From the NCBI GenBank assembly GCA_017459635.1, contig JAFUCO010000005.1:1-48817 (forward strand): a stretch of DNA of 48,817 bases. Direction: 5' to 3'. Of the stretch, positions 16,990 through 24,689 are shown piece by piece. The notes under the pieces are model-generated. The model was given only the letters and a program-made list of their open reading frames with translations, had not been told where the DNA came from and made no database searches. The stretch is from Blautia sp. GTDB lineage: Bacteria > Bacillota > Clostridia > Lachnospirales > Lachnospiraceae. Numbering within the stretch: the stretch's first letter is position 1; each line of letters starts with the position of its first letter. The translations under genes and the position numbers were made by a program.

Positions 16990-18019
16990 TACCCCAGCTC
17001 ACTTCATTCCCGGTAATATCTGCTACGACTGTCTGGCTGCTGGTATACTCCATCTGGCCAAACTGTACTGAACCATTCTCACTATATGGTACTGCTTTGA
17101 CTACTTCGCCGCCTATTTTAATATCAAAAACGAGTTTGTCGTTTTTGAGCGGCTTAAGAGTAGGTGTTCCGATAGAATCCGCATCTACCTCCTCAGCTTC
17201 AGTTGAAGAAGATGCTGCTGCCTGTGCTGTACCGGCAGACGCTGCACTGCCAGAAGTTGATGAGCCTGAAGCCCCATTAGAAGCTGCAGTGAGTGATGCA
17301 AACATATCAGAGGTGTCAGAGCTTCCGGATGCTGCTGTGCTGCCATCAGTATTAACTACTGTTGCAACGCTGCCCGGATTAACTTCAACTGCTTCCTGAA
17401 TGGCATTAGGATCAAAGTTCTCCTCTTCTTCTGTCTCTTCCTTTGCCTCTTCAGTTGGCTTCGCATTCGGATCCACGCGTCTGTAAGAGAGATTTGCAAT
17501 ACCGAAATCACCCTGAAGGACAGGTGTCCAGTCTCCGTTGCCTCTCATGGGAAGATTCTTAAGAGTGCCATTTCCTGCGGTAAAGACTCCTTCGTCCATG
17601 TGAACGTAGTAGCTCTTGCCAAAGTCAAGTGATACAGGAAGCTTTATGCTCACGCATGTTCCGCCTCCCCACATGAGACCTTCGAGTTCTTCGTCATTGA
17701 GAGGCCTGATGATGTACGCGTCGGTGTCTTCTGCGCTGCAGCTATAGATCTCGCCGTTTTCATCAAACACATGCAGTTCACCGCTGCCGCGGCCGATGTC
17801 CTCACGGGGCAGATACATATCCAGCGAATCGCAGAAATGCTCAGCAGGCATTTTGTCACGCGGATATGTCATGACGTAACCCATATTTTCAGTAAGGTCA
17901 ACTTCAGGTACACCTTCATATGGCTTTTCCGGTCCGAGACCGGCTTTCCATTCTGCCGCCTGTACAGGCGCGGCTGCCAGGGTAAGTGCAATTGCGGTTA
18001 AAAGAAACGCTTTTTTCAT
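16934..18019 (-). CDS. Secreted protein of unknown function with Ser/Ala linker
   Basis: I do not recognise the family. Residues 1-21 form a clear signal peptide (MKKAFLLTAIALTLAAAPVQA, cleaved after AQA-type site). A domain of about 170 residues follows, then an acidic stretch, a low-complexity Ser/Ala/Gly/Thr linker (about 235-275) and a C-terminal beta-rich domain of about 80 residues that ends with VLQATF. No sortase signal or membrane helix is seen at the C-terminus. It overlaps the sortase stop by 4 bases (ATGA), with GGAGAGG ahead, so it is tightly coupled to sortase. It may be a secreted component of the fibre or pilus. Confidence 0.78.
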   Translation of the reverse strand: MKKAFLLTAIALTLAAAPVQAAEWKAGLGPEKPYEGVPEVDLTENMGYVMTYPRDKMPAEHFCDSLDMYLPREDIGRGSGELHVFDENGEIYSCSAEDTDAYIIRPLNDEELEGLMWGGGTCVSIKLPVSLDFGKSYYVHMDEGVFTAGNGTLKNLPMRGNGDWTPVLQGDFGIANLSYRRVDPNAKPTEEAKEETEEEENFDPNAIQEAVEVNPGSVATVVNTDGSTAASGSSDTSDMFASLTAASNGASGSSTSGSAASAGTAQAAASSSTEAEEVDADSIGTPTLKPLKNDKLVFDIKIGGEVVKAVPYSENGSVQFGQMEYTSSQTVVADITGNEVSWGIVFLNRDGDVLDVLQATF

Positions 18020-19437
18020 CTGAACACCTCTCCTTCACGTACTCTTCTGCAGATCAATACAAATCGACCGTCGTCGCGGCGGGTATGGTCACATGTAGTT
18101 AATGTGATGAATTCATCGCCGAACTCCGCTTCAATATCTGTATCATAGATTGAGTTTTCATATACCTCATCAAGCCACATATCGACATCGATCTTGTACT
18201 GCAGGTCTGCATTGTACCGGAAACCTTCTTCATACTCGTCATAGTCTGCAGAATAAAAGGCGGCAAATATTACATAGGTTCCCCGGCGCATCAATGTGTC
18301 GAATGTAACAAGTTTATGTGTTTCCCAGTAGCTCTGTTGTTTAAATGCATCCATGCTCCCGAACATGCTTCCGTTACGCATATGATGTCCGCTGATTACC
18401 AGATTATAGCTTGGTGTGTAGGGATCGCATTTGGAGTCAAGGATTATCTGCCCGTTGTCATTATCTTCTCCAAAGAAATCATGGTGAAGGTAAAACTCGT
18501 TGTCCCTCTGCCGCTGAACCACAGGATAGTCTATCTGTGTATCCTCTATCACCAGCCATCCTATCAGATCATTGTTCATCTCATAGATGGCTTTCAGCTC
18601 CGGCAGTATTTTTTTCTCATCGAGCTTGATCTTCTTCTTAAGATTATAAGGAGTCGCGCCTTCCCGCTGGTTACGGTTAGTTGCCTTCCGGCGTCCCAGC
18701 AGCATCGGTGCGTCATATTCCTCATATTCCGGAATTGTGATCTGACGCCATTTCATTCCCGGAACGTAATCAAGAAGAAAATCCGATATTACGGACTCGT
18801 ATGCTTCCTCCTCAGGTTCCTCTTCCTCATCCTCACCGGATGTATCCTTATCTGAAGTTTTCCCGGAGGATTTTCCGGAAGATTTTTCTTCTGGTTCTTC
18901 TGATGTTTTATCCGATGTTTTATCTGACTCTTTATCCGAAGCCTTATCTGATGCTTTATCCGATTCATCTTCCGAAGAATCATTCTCATCTGAGGATGCT
19001 GATCCCGAAGCCTTACCGGAACTGCTTATGCCGTCCTCTGATTCGTCATCATCCCCGGCATCGCTTTCATCCACATCAGAAGTCTCATCATCACGGGATG
19101 ACCCGCCGGTCCGATCTTCATCAGCTTCAGGGGTGTCTGACTCTGAAGCTTCGTCCTCAGGATCTCCACTGTCTACTCCGTGGTATTCAGCATTTTCGGG
19201 GCGGTCTGCCGGTAAATCCGCCAGATCGCCCCCGTTATTATTTTCTTCGGTATCCGTCCCGGAATGCGTATCCGCGGCTGCCTCTTCATTCAGCACCTCT
19301 GCACGCATCCTGGACAGATCTTCCATAGTATCATTATTTTTCTTTGCAGCCCGTTCATAAAGAATAGGATATGAAAGAGCTATGCCAAACGAAACCACCG
19401 CAACAAGTATCAGAGCTATGCGAGTGCCTCGTTTCAT
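18016..19437 (-). CDS. srtB: Class B sortase with long acidic extracellular linker
   Basis: Sortases are membrane transpeptidases that cut a sorting signal and attach the protein to peptidoglycan or to another subunit. After a basic start and a membrane helix (about 5-25), there is a low-complexity region of about 200 residues rich in Asp, Glu, Ser and Lys (SDKASDKxSDK type), then the catalytic domain. It carries NLVISGHHM (His), TLTTCDH (catalytic Cys near 449) and GRFVLICRR (Arg), with the class B feature LIGWLVIEDTQIDYPV. The acidic spacer is unusually long. The start at 19437 lies 1 base after the adhesin stop with AGGGGTG before it; the upstream ATG in the adhesin frame is not used. It is the expected processing enzyme for the Cna_B protein. 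Confidence 0.93.
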   Translation of the reverse strand: MKRGTRIALILVAVVSFGIALSYPILYERAAKKNNDTMEDLSRMRAEVLNEEAAADTHSGTDTEENNNGGDLADLPADRPENAEYHGVDSGDPEDEASESDTPEADEDRTGGSSRDDETSDVDESDAGDDDESEDGISSSGKASGSASSDENDSSEDESDKASDKASDKESDKTSDKTSEEPEEKSSGKSSGKTSDKDTSGEDEEEEPEEEAYESVISDFLLDYVPGMKWRQITIPEYEEYDAPMLLGRRKATNRNQREGATPYNLKKKIKLDEKKILPELKAIYEMNNDLIGWLVIEDTQIDYPVVQRQRDNEFYLHHDFFGEDNDNGQIILDSKCDPYTPSYNLVISGHHMRNGSMFGSMDAFKQQSYWETHKLVTFDTLMRRGTYVIFAAFYSADYDEYEEGFRYNADLQYKIDVDMWLDEVYENSIYDTDIEAEFGDEFITLTTCDHTRRDDGRFVLICRRVREGEVFR

Positions 19438-19438
19438 A

Positions 19439-22400
19439 TTATGCTTCACCCCTGCGCTTTCTGCCAGATACAAACAGGATCATAACTGCTGCCGCACCGA
19501 TTCCTGCAAATATGAACGGATAGATCGGCAGATCATCGCCAGTCTTCAGCAGGTTGTTCCACAACGGAGTGTTGTAGCCAAACAGGTCAAGCAGCTGTTC
19601 CAGCTCTTCTTCGCCGAGCTCTTCATACGGAGCTGCTGCTCTCGGAACTGCCGGAATAAGACTGTTCGTAATTGTGGTTCCATCAATCAGCTGATAGTAA
19701 CCCGGAACGCCTTCCTCACGGATGGAGTACTCATACTCTACTCCATAGCCATCATCGACCGGTATGTCATCGAAGGAGTATGTCCAGCCTGTAGCAGCTG
19801 AAAGTGTACGTGTATCAACAACTACACCGTCACGAAGGAGTGAAACCGTTACATACGAAGGTCTAAGTCCAGCTGCGTCGCCGCTGTCCTCCCAGATCTT
19901 GATGCCGCTGATCGCCGTAAATCTCGTCGGAGGCGACGGTATCAGCTCATTACGTATGGTAGTTCCGGAATATGTTGTTGAGTAGCCTGCCACAGGATCC
20001 TCGGTAACTGTATACGTTATACGACGTCCGCTTGGATCCGTTGCCGGCATATCCGCAAAGGTGTACGACCATCTGTCACCCCGTGCAGCGATAGATGCAC
20101 TCGCCACTTCAACTCCGTCTGCAAGAAGATGAATTGTGATGTATTCAGGTCTCATACCATGTACATTACTCTCATCTACCCAGAGCTTGGTAATTGTTAT
20201 CGGGATAAGCTCCGGTGCCGGTGTCGGTGTTGGAGCCGGTGTCGGTGTCGGGCCAGGTGTTGGAGTCGGTCCCGGTGTCGGTGTCGGGCCAGGCCTTGTA
20301 GTAGGCGGCGTTGTAACCGGCACGGTCGTCCTCGGTGTTGTTACCGGTACGGTAGTCGGTACTGTTGTCGGCACTGTTGTTGTAACAGTTGTCCTTTCAG
20401 TTGTTGTGGTTGTAGGCCTCTCAGTTGTTGTAGTTCTTCTCTCGGTTGTTGTAGTTGTGGTTCTCTCGGTTGTTGTAGTTGTGGTTCTCTCGGTTGTTGT
20501 GGTTGTGATTCTTTCAGTTGTTGTAGTTGTGGTCGGCGGTGTTGTATAGTTGTTTACAAATGTAACCTCTGCTACAGGAGCGTCTTTTCCGCCAACAACT
20601 GTAACCTTCTTGTCATTTTCTCCGACAAGGGCAACTCCAGCCGGATAATCCTTGTCATTTGTAACTTCGTGGATTGTATACTCTCCCGGTTCAAGTTGTT
20701 CAAGAATCTCAACGCTATTCGAAACACCTCTTGTAATCTTTATACTTTTCTCGCTTCTATAGTTATTCGGTCCGGTTATTAAAAACTTATAAGTCCCATC
20801 TGCCGGAGTAACTGAACTTCCTGCAGGAATGTTCCCGTCTATCGTAACAGTTTTAATTATACGTAATGAACCCAAAACAGCATCATGATGATTAATAATT
20901 ACAAATCCTTTTTCATCATTTCCATTTACAATTCTCGTATATCCATTGGGAACAGGAACCTCATCAACCCTATATGTAACCCCAGGTGTAAGATTTGTAA
21001 AAGTATACTTCCAGGAATTACCGGCATTCAGTTCAACCGGCCCTCCGGTTGCAACATCATTTGCATAAAGCTGAACTGAAATACTGGACGGACGACTTCC
21101 GTCTCTGTTGTTTTCATCATCCCAGCTCTTCTCAACACTAATTGTTAAATACTTGTTAGTAATTGTTGTAACAAGTGTGCCATCAGCAGCTGTAGATGTC
21201 TGCGGTGTCTGCTTTTCATATCCTCTGACTGAAGTAACCTCATCCCAGTGATATGTAATACGTTCACCATTGTGATATTTAGGCAGAGGATCTGTTGTAT
21301 AAGTCCAGCCATTCTGTGCAGATAATGTTGCTGTCAGGATGTCTCCGCTGTCTGCTGTGCTTCTTAGGACTGCTGTGATACTATCCGGGCGACTGTTATA
21401 AGCATTATTGCTGTCATCCCAGTCTTTAATCACTCTCAGAGTTACTGTTTCCGGTTTATAAGAATTCTTGAATACTTTTGGAACTTCACTATCGGATGTG
21501 GGGATCTGTGTATAATTCTTTACATCCTCTTCCTTCCAGATATAGCTGATTTCCTTACCGTCTTTGTCATAACGATTAAGATTTTCAACCTTATAATACC
21601 ATTTATTACTCTCATTAAGATTATAAGTTCCGTATTCCGAAGAACCGGCATACAGAGTAACCTTCAGATTATCAGGACGTTTTCCATCCTGATTCTTTTC
21701 ATCTTCCCATTCTTTAACAACTTCCGCAAAAGTCTTTTCAGGGCTGTACTTGTTGGTAATAGTTGTTTTAACTCCGTTTACTCCCTTGATAACTGTTGTT
21801 TCATTAGTCTCATTGGTCTTTGCATAATTAGGAATGCTCTCTTCACTCCATGTGTATGTAACAGGAACGCCATTATTATAGACCGGAAGGTTGAGTTCCG
21901 TTCTCGCTGACCAATTATTCTTTTCAGTAAGAGTAAACGTTATATCCTCAGTACTGTCAACATCATCATACAGAGTAACCTTAAGCGAATCAGGCCAGTC
22001 ACTGCTGCTGTTTTCTTTATTCGTCTCGTCCTTATGATCCCATACTTTTTTAATCTCTCTGAATGTATACTCAGGTGTATGAGTGTTGGTAATTTCTGTT
22101 CTGTAGCTGTTAAGTTCAGAATAGTCCGGTGCAAAATCAGCGGTGGCAATCTGGTATGCCTTTCCATTATAGGTTATGTCCCGCGGAAGTACTCTCATTC
22201 CGGTAACATTTCCCTGTGTGTCATAGAAAGGTTCCACCTCACGCCAATAATAAGCAGCCTGTGTAGTTCCGTTTTCGGACGTATACAGCGGAAGGTTAGG
22301 CTCATTCCAGTACCAGCCATTGTTTTTATTCAATGTACGGACAATATATGGCTCATATGCAACAGTTCCGGCTGCATCCTTAAAAAGGGCAACATCAATC

Positions 22401-22987
22401 GAATCAGGTCTTGCTCCATCCTGATCATTGTTATCTTCCCATATTTTCTGTACTTCAGCTGATGTAATATGATCCCTCTTCGGGTCTACCACAAGGCTGT
22501 CATTAAATGCGAAAATAAAGAAATCCTGAATGCTCAGTCTCGGATCAGTTGCTTCCCTGATCATTGTCCCAAAATAAATGCCATCGGGAATAAGGCCCTT
22601 CCATTGTCCATTTTCTATTCCGGCAGCAACATCAGGAGATACAGGCAGCAACGTTTTAAGTGCATCTGCCGCTTTCTCGAAAAGTCCCTGTTTCTGTTTA
22701 TCCTGAGGATCCGCAAGGAAATCTGTAAATGCCTTTACATCAGCATATTTTGCTGAAGGTGTTATATTGCCTGGTCCATCAATATCGCCAATACGGTAAA
22801 GGCCAACCTGCCCCTTGAAAGGAGTATCGACCCTTATTGTTACATCGACATCCGCGAACGCATTAACGCTGATGCACAGCAGCGCTGTCAGCATGATGGC
22901 AAAGCCTGCAAGCATTCTTAACAGGCTGCCCGGACGTCCTTTTTTCTCATTTCTCATCTTTTCTTTCACCTGTCCATGATTCATCAT
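19439..22987 (-). CDS. Sortase-anchored Cna_B repeat fibre or adhesin
   Basis: A giant surface protein of about 1180 residues. It has a signal peptide (about 20-46, ending NAFA) and an N-terminal domain of about 110 residues, then at least five Cna_B beta-sandwich modules, each with the W-x-D..N..DGxRPxSIxVxL pattern. A SpaA-like module (GSLRIIKTV) follows. Next comes a Thr-rich linker of TTTTTTER repeats and a Pro-Thr repeat, two more Cna_B modules, and a C-terminal signal LLKTGDD plus membrane helix and KRR tail. The signal is a variant of LPxTG with Leu in place of Pro. Isopeptide bonds usually stabilise such domains. ATGs at 22987 and 22984 both follow GGGAGA; the second has better spacing. 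The gene lies directly before srtB, so they form one unit. Confidence 0.92.
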   Translation of the reverse strand: MMNHGQVKEKMRNEKKGRPGSLLRMLAGFAIMLTALLCISVNAFADVDVTIRVDTPFKGQVGLYRIGDIDGPGNITPSAKYADVKAFTDFLADPQDKQKQGLFEKAADALKTLLPVSPDVAAGIENGQWKGLIPDGIYFGTMIREATDPRLSIQDFFIFAFNDSLVVDPKRDHITSAEVQKIWEDNNDQDGARPDSIDVALFKDAAGTVAYEPYIVRTLNKNNGWYWNEPNLPLYTSENGTTQAAYYWREVEPFYDTQGNVTGMRVLPRDITYNGKAYQIATADFAPDYSELNSYRTEITNTHTPEYTFREIKKVWDHKDETNKENSSSDWPDSLKVTLYDDVDSTEDITFTLTEKNNWSARTELNLPVYNNGVPVTYTWSEESIPNYAKTNETNETTVIKGVNGVKTTITNKYSPEKTFAEVVKEWEDEKNQDGKRPDNLKVTLYAGSSEYGTYNLNESNKWYYKVENLNRYDKDGKEISYIWKEEDVKNYTQIPTSDSEVPKVFKNSYKPETVTLRVIKDWDDSNNAYNSRPDSITAVLRSTADSGDILTATLSAQNGWTYTTDPLPKYHNGERITYHWDEVTSVRGYEKQTPQTSTAADGTLVTTITNKYLTISVEKSWDDENNRDGSRPSSISVQLYANDVATGGPVELNAGNSWKYTFTNLTPGVTYRVDEVPVPNGYTRIVNGNDEKGFVIINHHDAVLGSLRIIKTVTIDGNIPAGSSVTPADGTYKFLITGPNNYRSEKSIKITRGVSNSVEILEQLEPGEYTIHEVTNDKDYPAGVALVGENDKKVTVVGGKDAPVAEVTFVNNYTTPPTTTTTTERITTTTTERTTTTTTERTTTTTTERRTTTTERPTTTTTERTTVTTTVPTTVPTTVPVTTPRTTVPVTTPPTTRPGPTPTPGPTPTPGPTPTPAPTPTPAPELIPITITKLWVDESNVHGMRPEYITIHLLADGVEVASASIAARGDRWSYTFADMPATDPSGRRITYTVTEDPVAGYSTTYSGTTIRNELIPSPPTRFTAISGIKIWEDSGDAAGLRPSYVTVSLLRDGVVVDTRTLSAATGWTYSFDDIPVDDGYGVEYEYSIREEGVPGYYQLIDGTTITNSLIPAVPRAAAPYEELGEEELEQLLDLFGYNTPLWNNLLKTGDDLPIYPFIFAGIGAAAVMILFVSGRKRRGEA
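20212..20540. repeat. Low-complexity DNA coding for Pro-Thr and Thr-Glu-Arg linkers
   Basis: On the coding (minus) strand, successive codons give PTPTPGPTPTP-type repeats (20212-20290) and TTTTTTER-type repeats (about 20370-20540), with 24-base units of the GGTTCTCTCGGTTGTTGTAG type on the plus strand. Both are in frame, so copy-number change would only alter linker length. Such linkers are typical of extended surface proteins and are probable glycosylation targets. Confidence 0.85.
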
Positions 22988-23071
22988 AATTTCTCCCATC
23001 AACTGTATTCAGGTACTGTTAAATTCAAGTACTGCTGCATATGAAACTTGAAACGATCTATAGCTGCCGGC

Positions 23072-23416
23072 TCAGCCTGTTCTGAGTGTATCCAGCCGCT
23101 TTTTCTCCTCCAGCACCTGCTGAAGCTGCTGTGAATAATCCCCCTCCTCTCTTTTCCGGAGGGCATCGGTGAGAACTGATATTTTCTCCTGCAGCGGAGT
23201 CAGCGATAAATTGCTGATTGCCCCCTTTAAAGCATGTGCGTCTTCGAAGGCGGCATTGTAATCCCCGGCTGCAAGGGCCTTCTGAAGCATATCAAAGTGC
23301 TTATCCTCACATGCCACATTCACCAGCCTGATGTAAAGTGCCTCATTGCCCATCAGGCGGGAAAGCCCTTCGTCCACGTTTGCTCCGTATTCTTTTAAAG
23401 CTTCTATCGTAAGCAC
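23072..23416 (-). CDS. HPt histidine phosphotransfer protein heading the surface operon
   Basis: A 114-residue four-helix protein of the HPt family that carries a phosphoryl group between receiver domains. The motif AHALKGAISNL holds the phosphoacceptor His61. A GTG start at 23416 is used, with GGGAGGGA 4-10 bases before it. The N-terminus (YGANVDEGLSRLMGNEALYIRL) resembles that of the second HPt at 30064-30441, so the two are paralogues. It is read in the same direction as the Cna_B gene, 84 bases upstream of it, and an ACATAACAT palindrome precedes it. Its presence suggests that the surface operon is under or connected to phosphorelay control. Confidence 0.85.
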   Translation of the reverse strand: MLTIEALKEYGANVDEGLSRLMGNEALYIRLVNVACEDKHFDMLQKALAAGDYNAAFEDAHALKGAISNLSLTPLQEKISVLTDALRKREEGDYSQQLQQVLEEKKRLDTLRTG

Positions 23417-23440
23417 GCTATCCCTCCCTTTTATGACTTA

Positions 23441-23459
23441 ACATAACATAATGTTATGT
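23441..23459. promoter_or_regulatory. Perfect 9-bp-arm palindrome upstream of the HPt gene
   Basis: ACATAACATAATGTTATGT is an inverted repeat with 9-base arms around one central base, placed 25 bases before the HPt start. Its size and symmetry are those of a repressor or activator site. The binding protein is unknown. The 23460-23658 stretch is AT-rich with no gene visible. Confidence 0.6.
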
Positions 23460-23658
23460 AAAATTTATCTTTAAATTCCCTTAAAAAGGGCTATGTCTGC
23501 CTTTATTTCAGTATCTTTTAATATAAAAGCACTATAAGGGCACAATAATCTACTTTCTTAACTATAAACCATTTTATCCTAGAACGCAAGTAAATATCAA
23601 TCAATTTTGTACAAAAAGAAGTTTAGGAAAAAAATCGAAAATATGGTTTTTCTTTCGA

Positions 23659-23687
23659 TTGCCATTGAGGGCAGAATATGTTAACAT
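23659..23687 (+). promoter_or_regulatory. Possible promoter of the BMC gene pair
   Basis: TTGCCA (23659-23664), a 17-bp spacer and TAACAT (23682-23687) with a TG before it, about 85 bases before the first BMC start. The hexamers match only moderately. Confidence 0.35.
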
Positions 23688-23772
23688 TATTAAAAGTGTA
23701 TCTGTCAGAGCCTTTTTCCGGACAGTTACGCATCTGCAGCAGAAACCATATTTCAGTCCGGAGGTATAACCA

Positions 23773-24072
23773 ATGAGCCAGCAGTTTGAAGGAAAAGCCA
23801 TCGGCGTCTTCGAATTTGATAATCTTGTCGCCTGTATCACTGCCCTTGACCAGGCGACCAAAACGTCGGATGTTGTTGTACAGGGTGTCGAGAGGAACCG
23901 TCTCAAAAGCGGAGCCTGCGTTAAGATACGCGGTTCGGTGTCAGATGTACGCGCAGCAATGGATGCGGCGATAATGGAAGGCAGCCGTTATGGCAAACTG
24001 TACGCCAGCACCGTGATAGCATCGCCTGATGCCAGTACGGAAACAGCTATTTCCATGACTATAAATAAATAA
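23773..24072 (+). CDS. Bacterial microcompartment (BMC) shell protein, hexamer type
   Basis: A 99-residue single-BMC-domain protein. BMC-H proteins form the hexameric tiles of microcompartment shells, with pores that pass substrates. The fold is recognisable from AIGVFEFDNLVACITALDQATKT, the VKIRGSVSDVRAAMDAAI segment and the terminal region after VIASPD. CGGAGG lies 7 bases before the ATG. It is followed after 14 bases by a second, different BMC gene. No encapsulated enzymes are adjacent, so the compartment type cannot be named. Confidence 0.88.
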   Translation: MSQQFEGKAIGVFEFDNLVACITALDQATKTSDVVVQGVERNRLKSGACVKIRGSVSDVRAAMDAAIMEGSRYGKLYASTVIASPDASTETAISMTINK

Positions 24073-24086
24073 GGAGGTATTCGAAC

Positions 24087-24392
24087 ATGAAATATCAGGC
24101 ACTTGGTCTGGTTGAAGTACTCGGAAGTGCAAACGCTGTGCGCGTTGTTGATCAGATGCTCAAGACCTCCAGTGTGGAATTCCAGACCTGGCACACAAGA
24201 TGCGGCGGCCATGCAACAGTCTTTCTGGCCGGCGACATTTCCGCGGTCGCGGCAGCTGTGGACAGCATCCGCAATAACCCTCCGTGTGATGTCACGGCAG
24301 CGGCGGTCATTTCCGGCCCATCGGATGAGACATCCCGCGTAGTCTATGATTTCGGAGTTGCAAACGGATTCTTAAGCCCGGTTTCAGAATGA
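24087..24392 (+). CDS. Second BMC shell protein, divergent
   Basis: A 101-residue single-BMC-domain protein: ALGLVEVLGSANAVRVVDQM, then VEFQTWHTRCGGHATVFL and AGDISAVAAAVDSI. The WHTRCGG segment in the region of the pore loops contains a Cys and His, which differs from the first shell protein and might coordinate a metal or cofactor; that is inference. AAGGAGG lies 7 bases before the ATG. It ends the pair and is followed by a terminator. Together with the first it forms a two-gene operon facing away from the surface operon. Confidence 0.88.
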   Translation: MKYQALGLVEVLGSANAVRVVDQMLKTSSVEFQTWHTRCGGHATVFLAGDISAVAAAVDSIRNNPPCDVTAAAVISGPSDETSRVVYDFGVANGFLSPVSE

Positions 24393-24495
24393 AAGTTTCA
24401 GCAGCTGTCAGGAACTGCTTCTGAACGATATCCGAGCACCGGCAGTATTATTCCATTTACTATAATACACTATCCGGGTTACACAGTCAGTTACC

Positions 24496-24541
24496 TAAAA
24501 ACAGCGCTTCCGGGAATTATTCCCGAAAGCGCTGTTTTTTT
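24496..24541 (+). terminator. Rho-independent terminator of the BMC operon
   Basis: AAACAGCGCTT-C-CGGGAA, loop TTAT, TTCCCGAAAGCGCTGTTT and a T-run. The stem is about 17 bp. It lies about 100 bases after the second BMC gene. Confidence 0.9.
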
Positions 24542-24689
24542 CTGTCAACTATTCCCGGCATTGTGACCGGTCATTCAGATATCAGACCAGATGGTCCGGT
24601 TCCCTTTAGAATCATCATGGCTCTCATCCTGGCTGTTTCATTCAAAAATCAGTCCAGATGATCCTGTTTTACTTTTCCCAAAATCTTTT

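Noticed and set aside
20136-20782. Cys/Arg- or Val/Gly-rich frames antisense to the Cna_B gene
   Set aside because: Low-complexity shadows of the Pro-Thr and Thr-rich linker of the adhesin.
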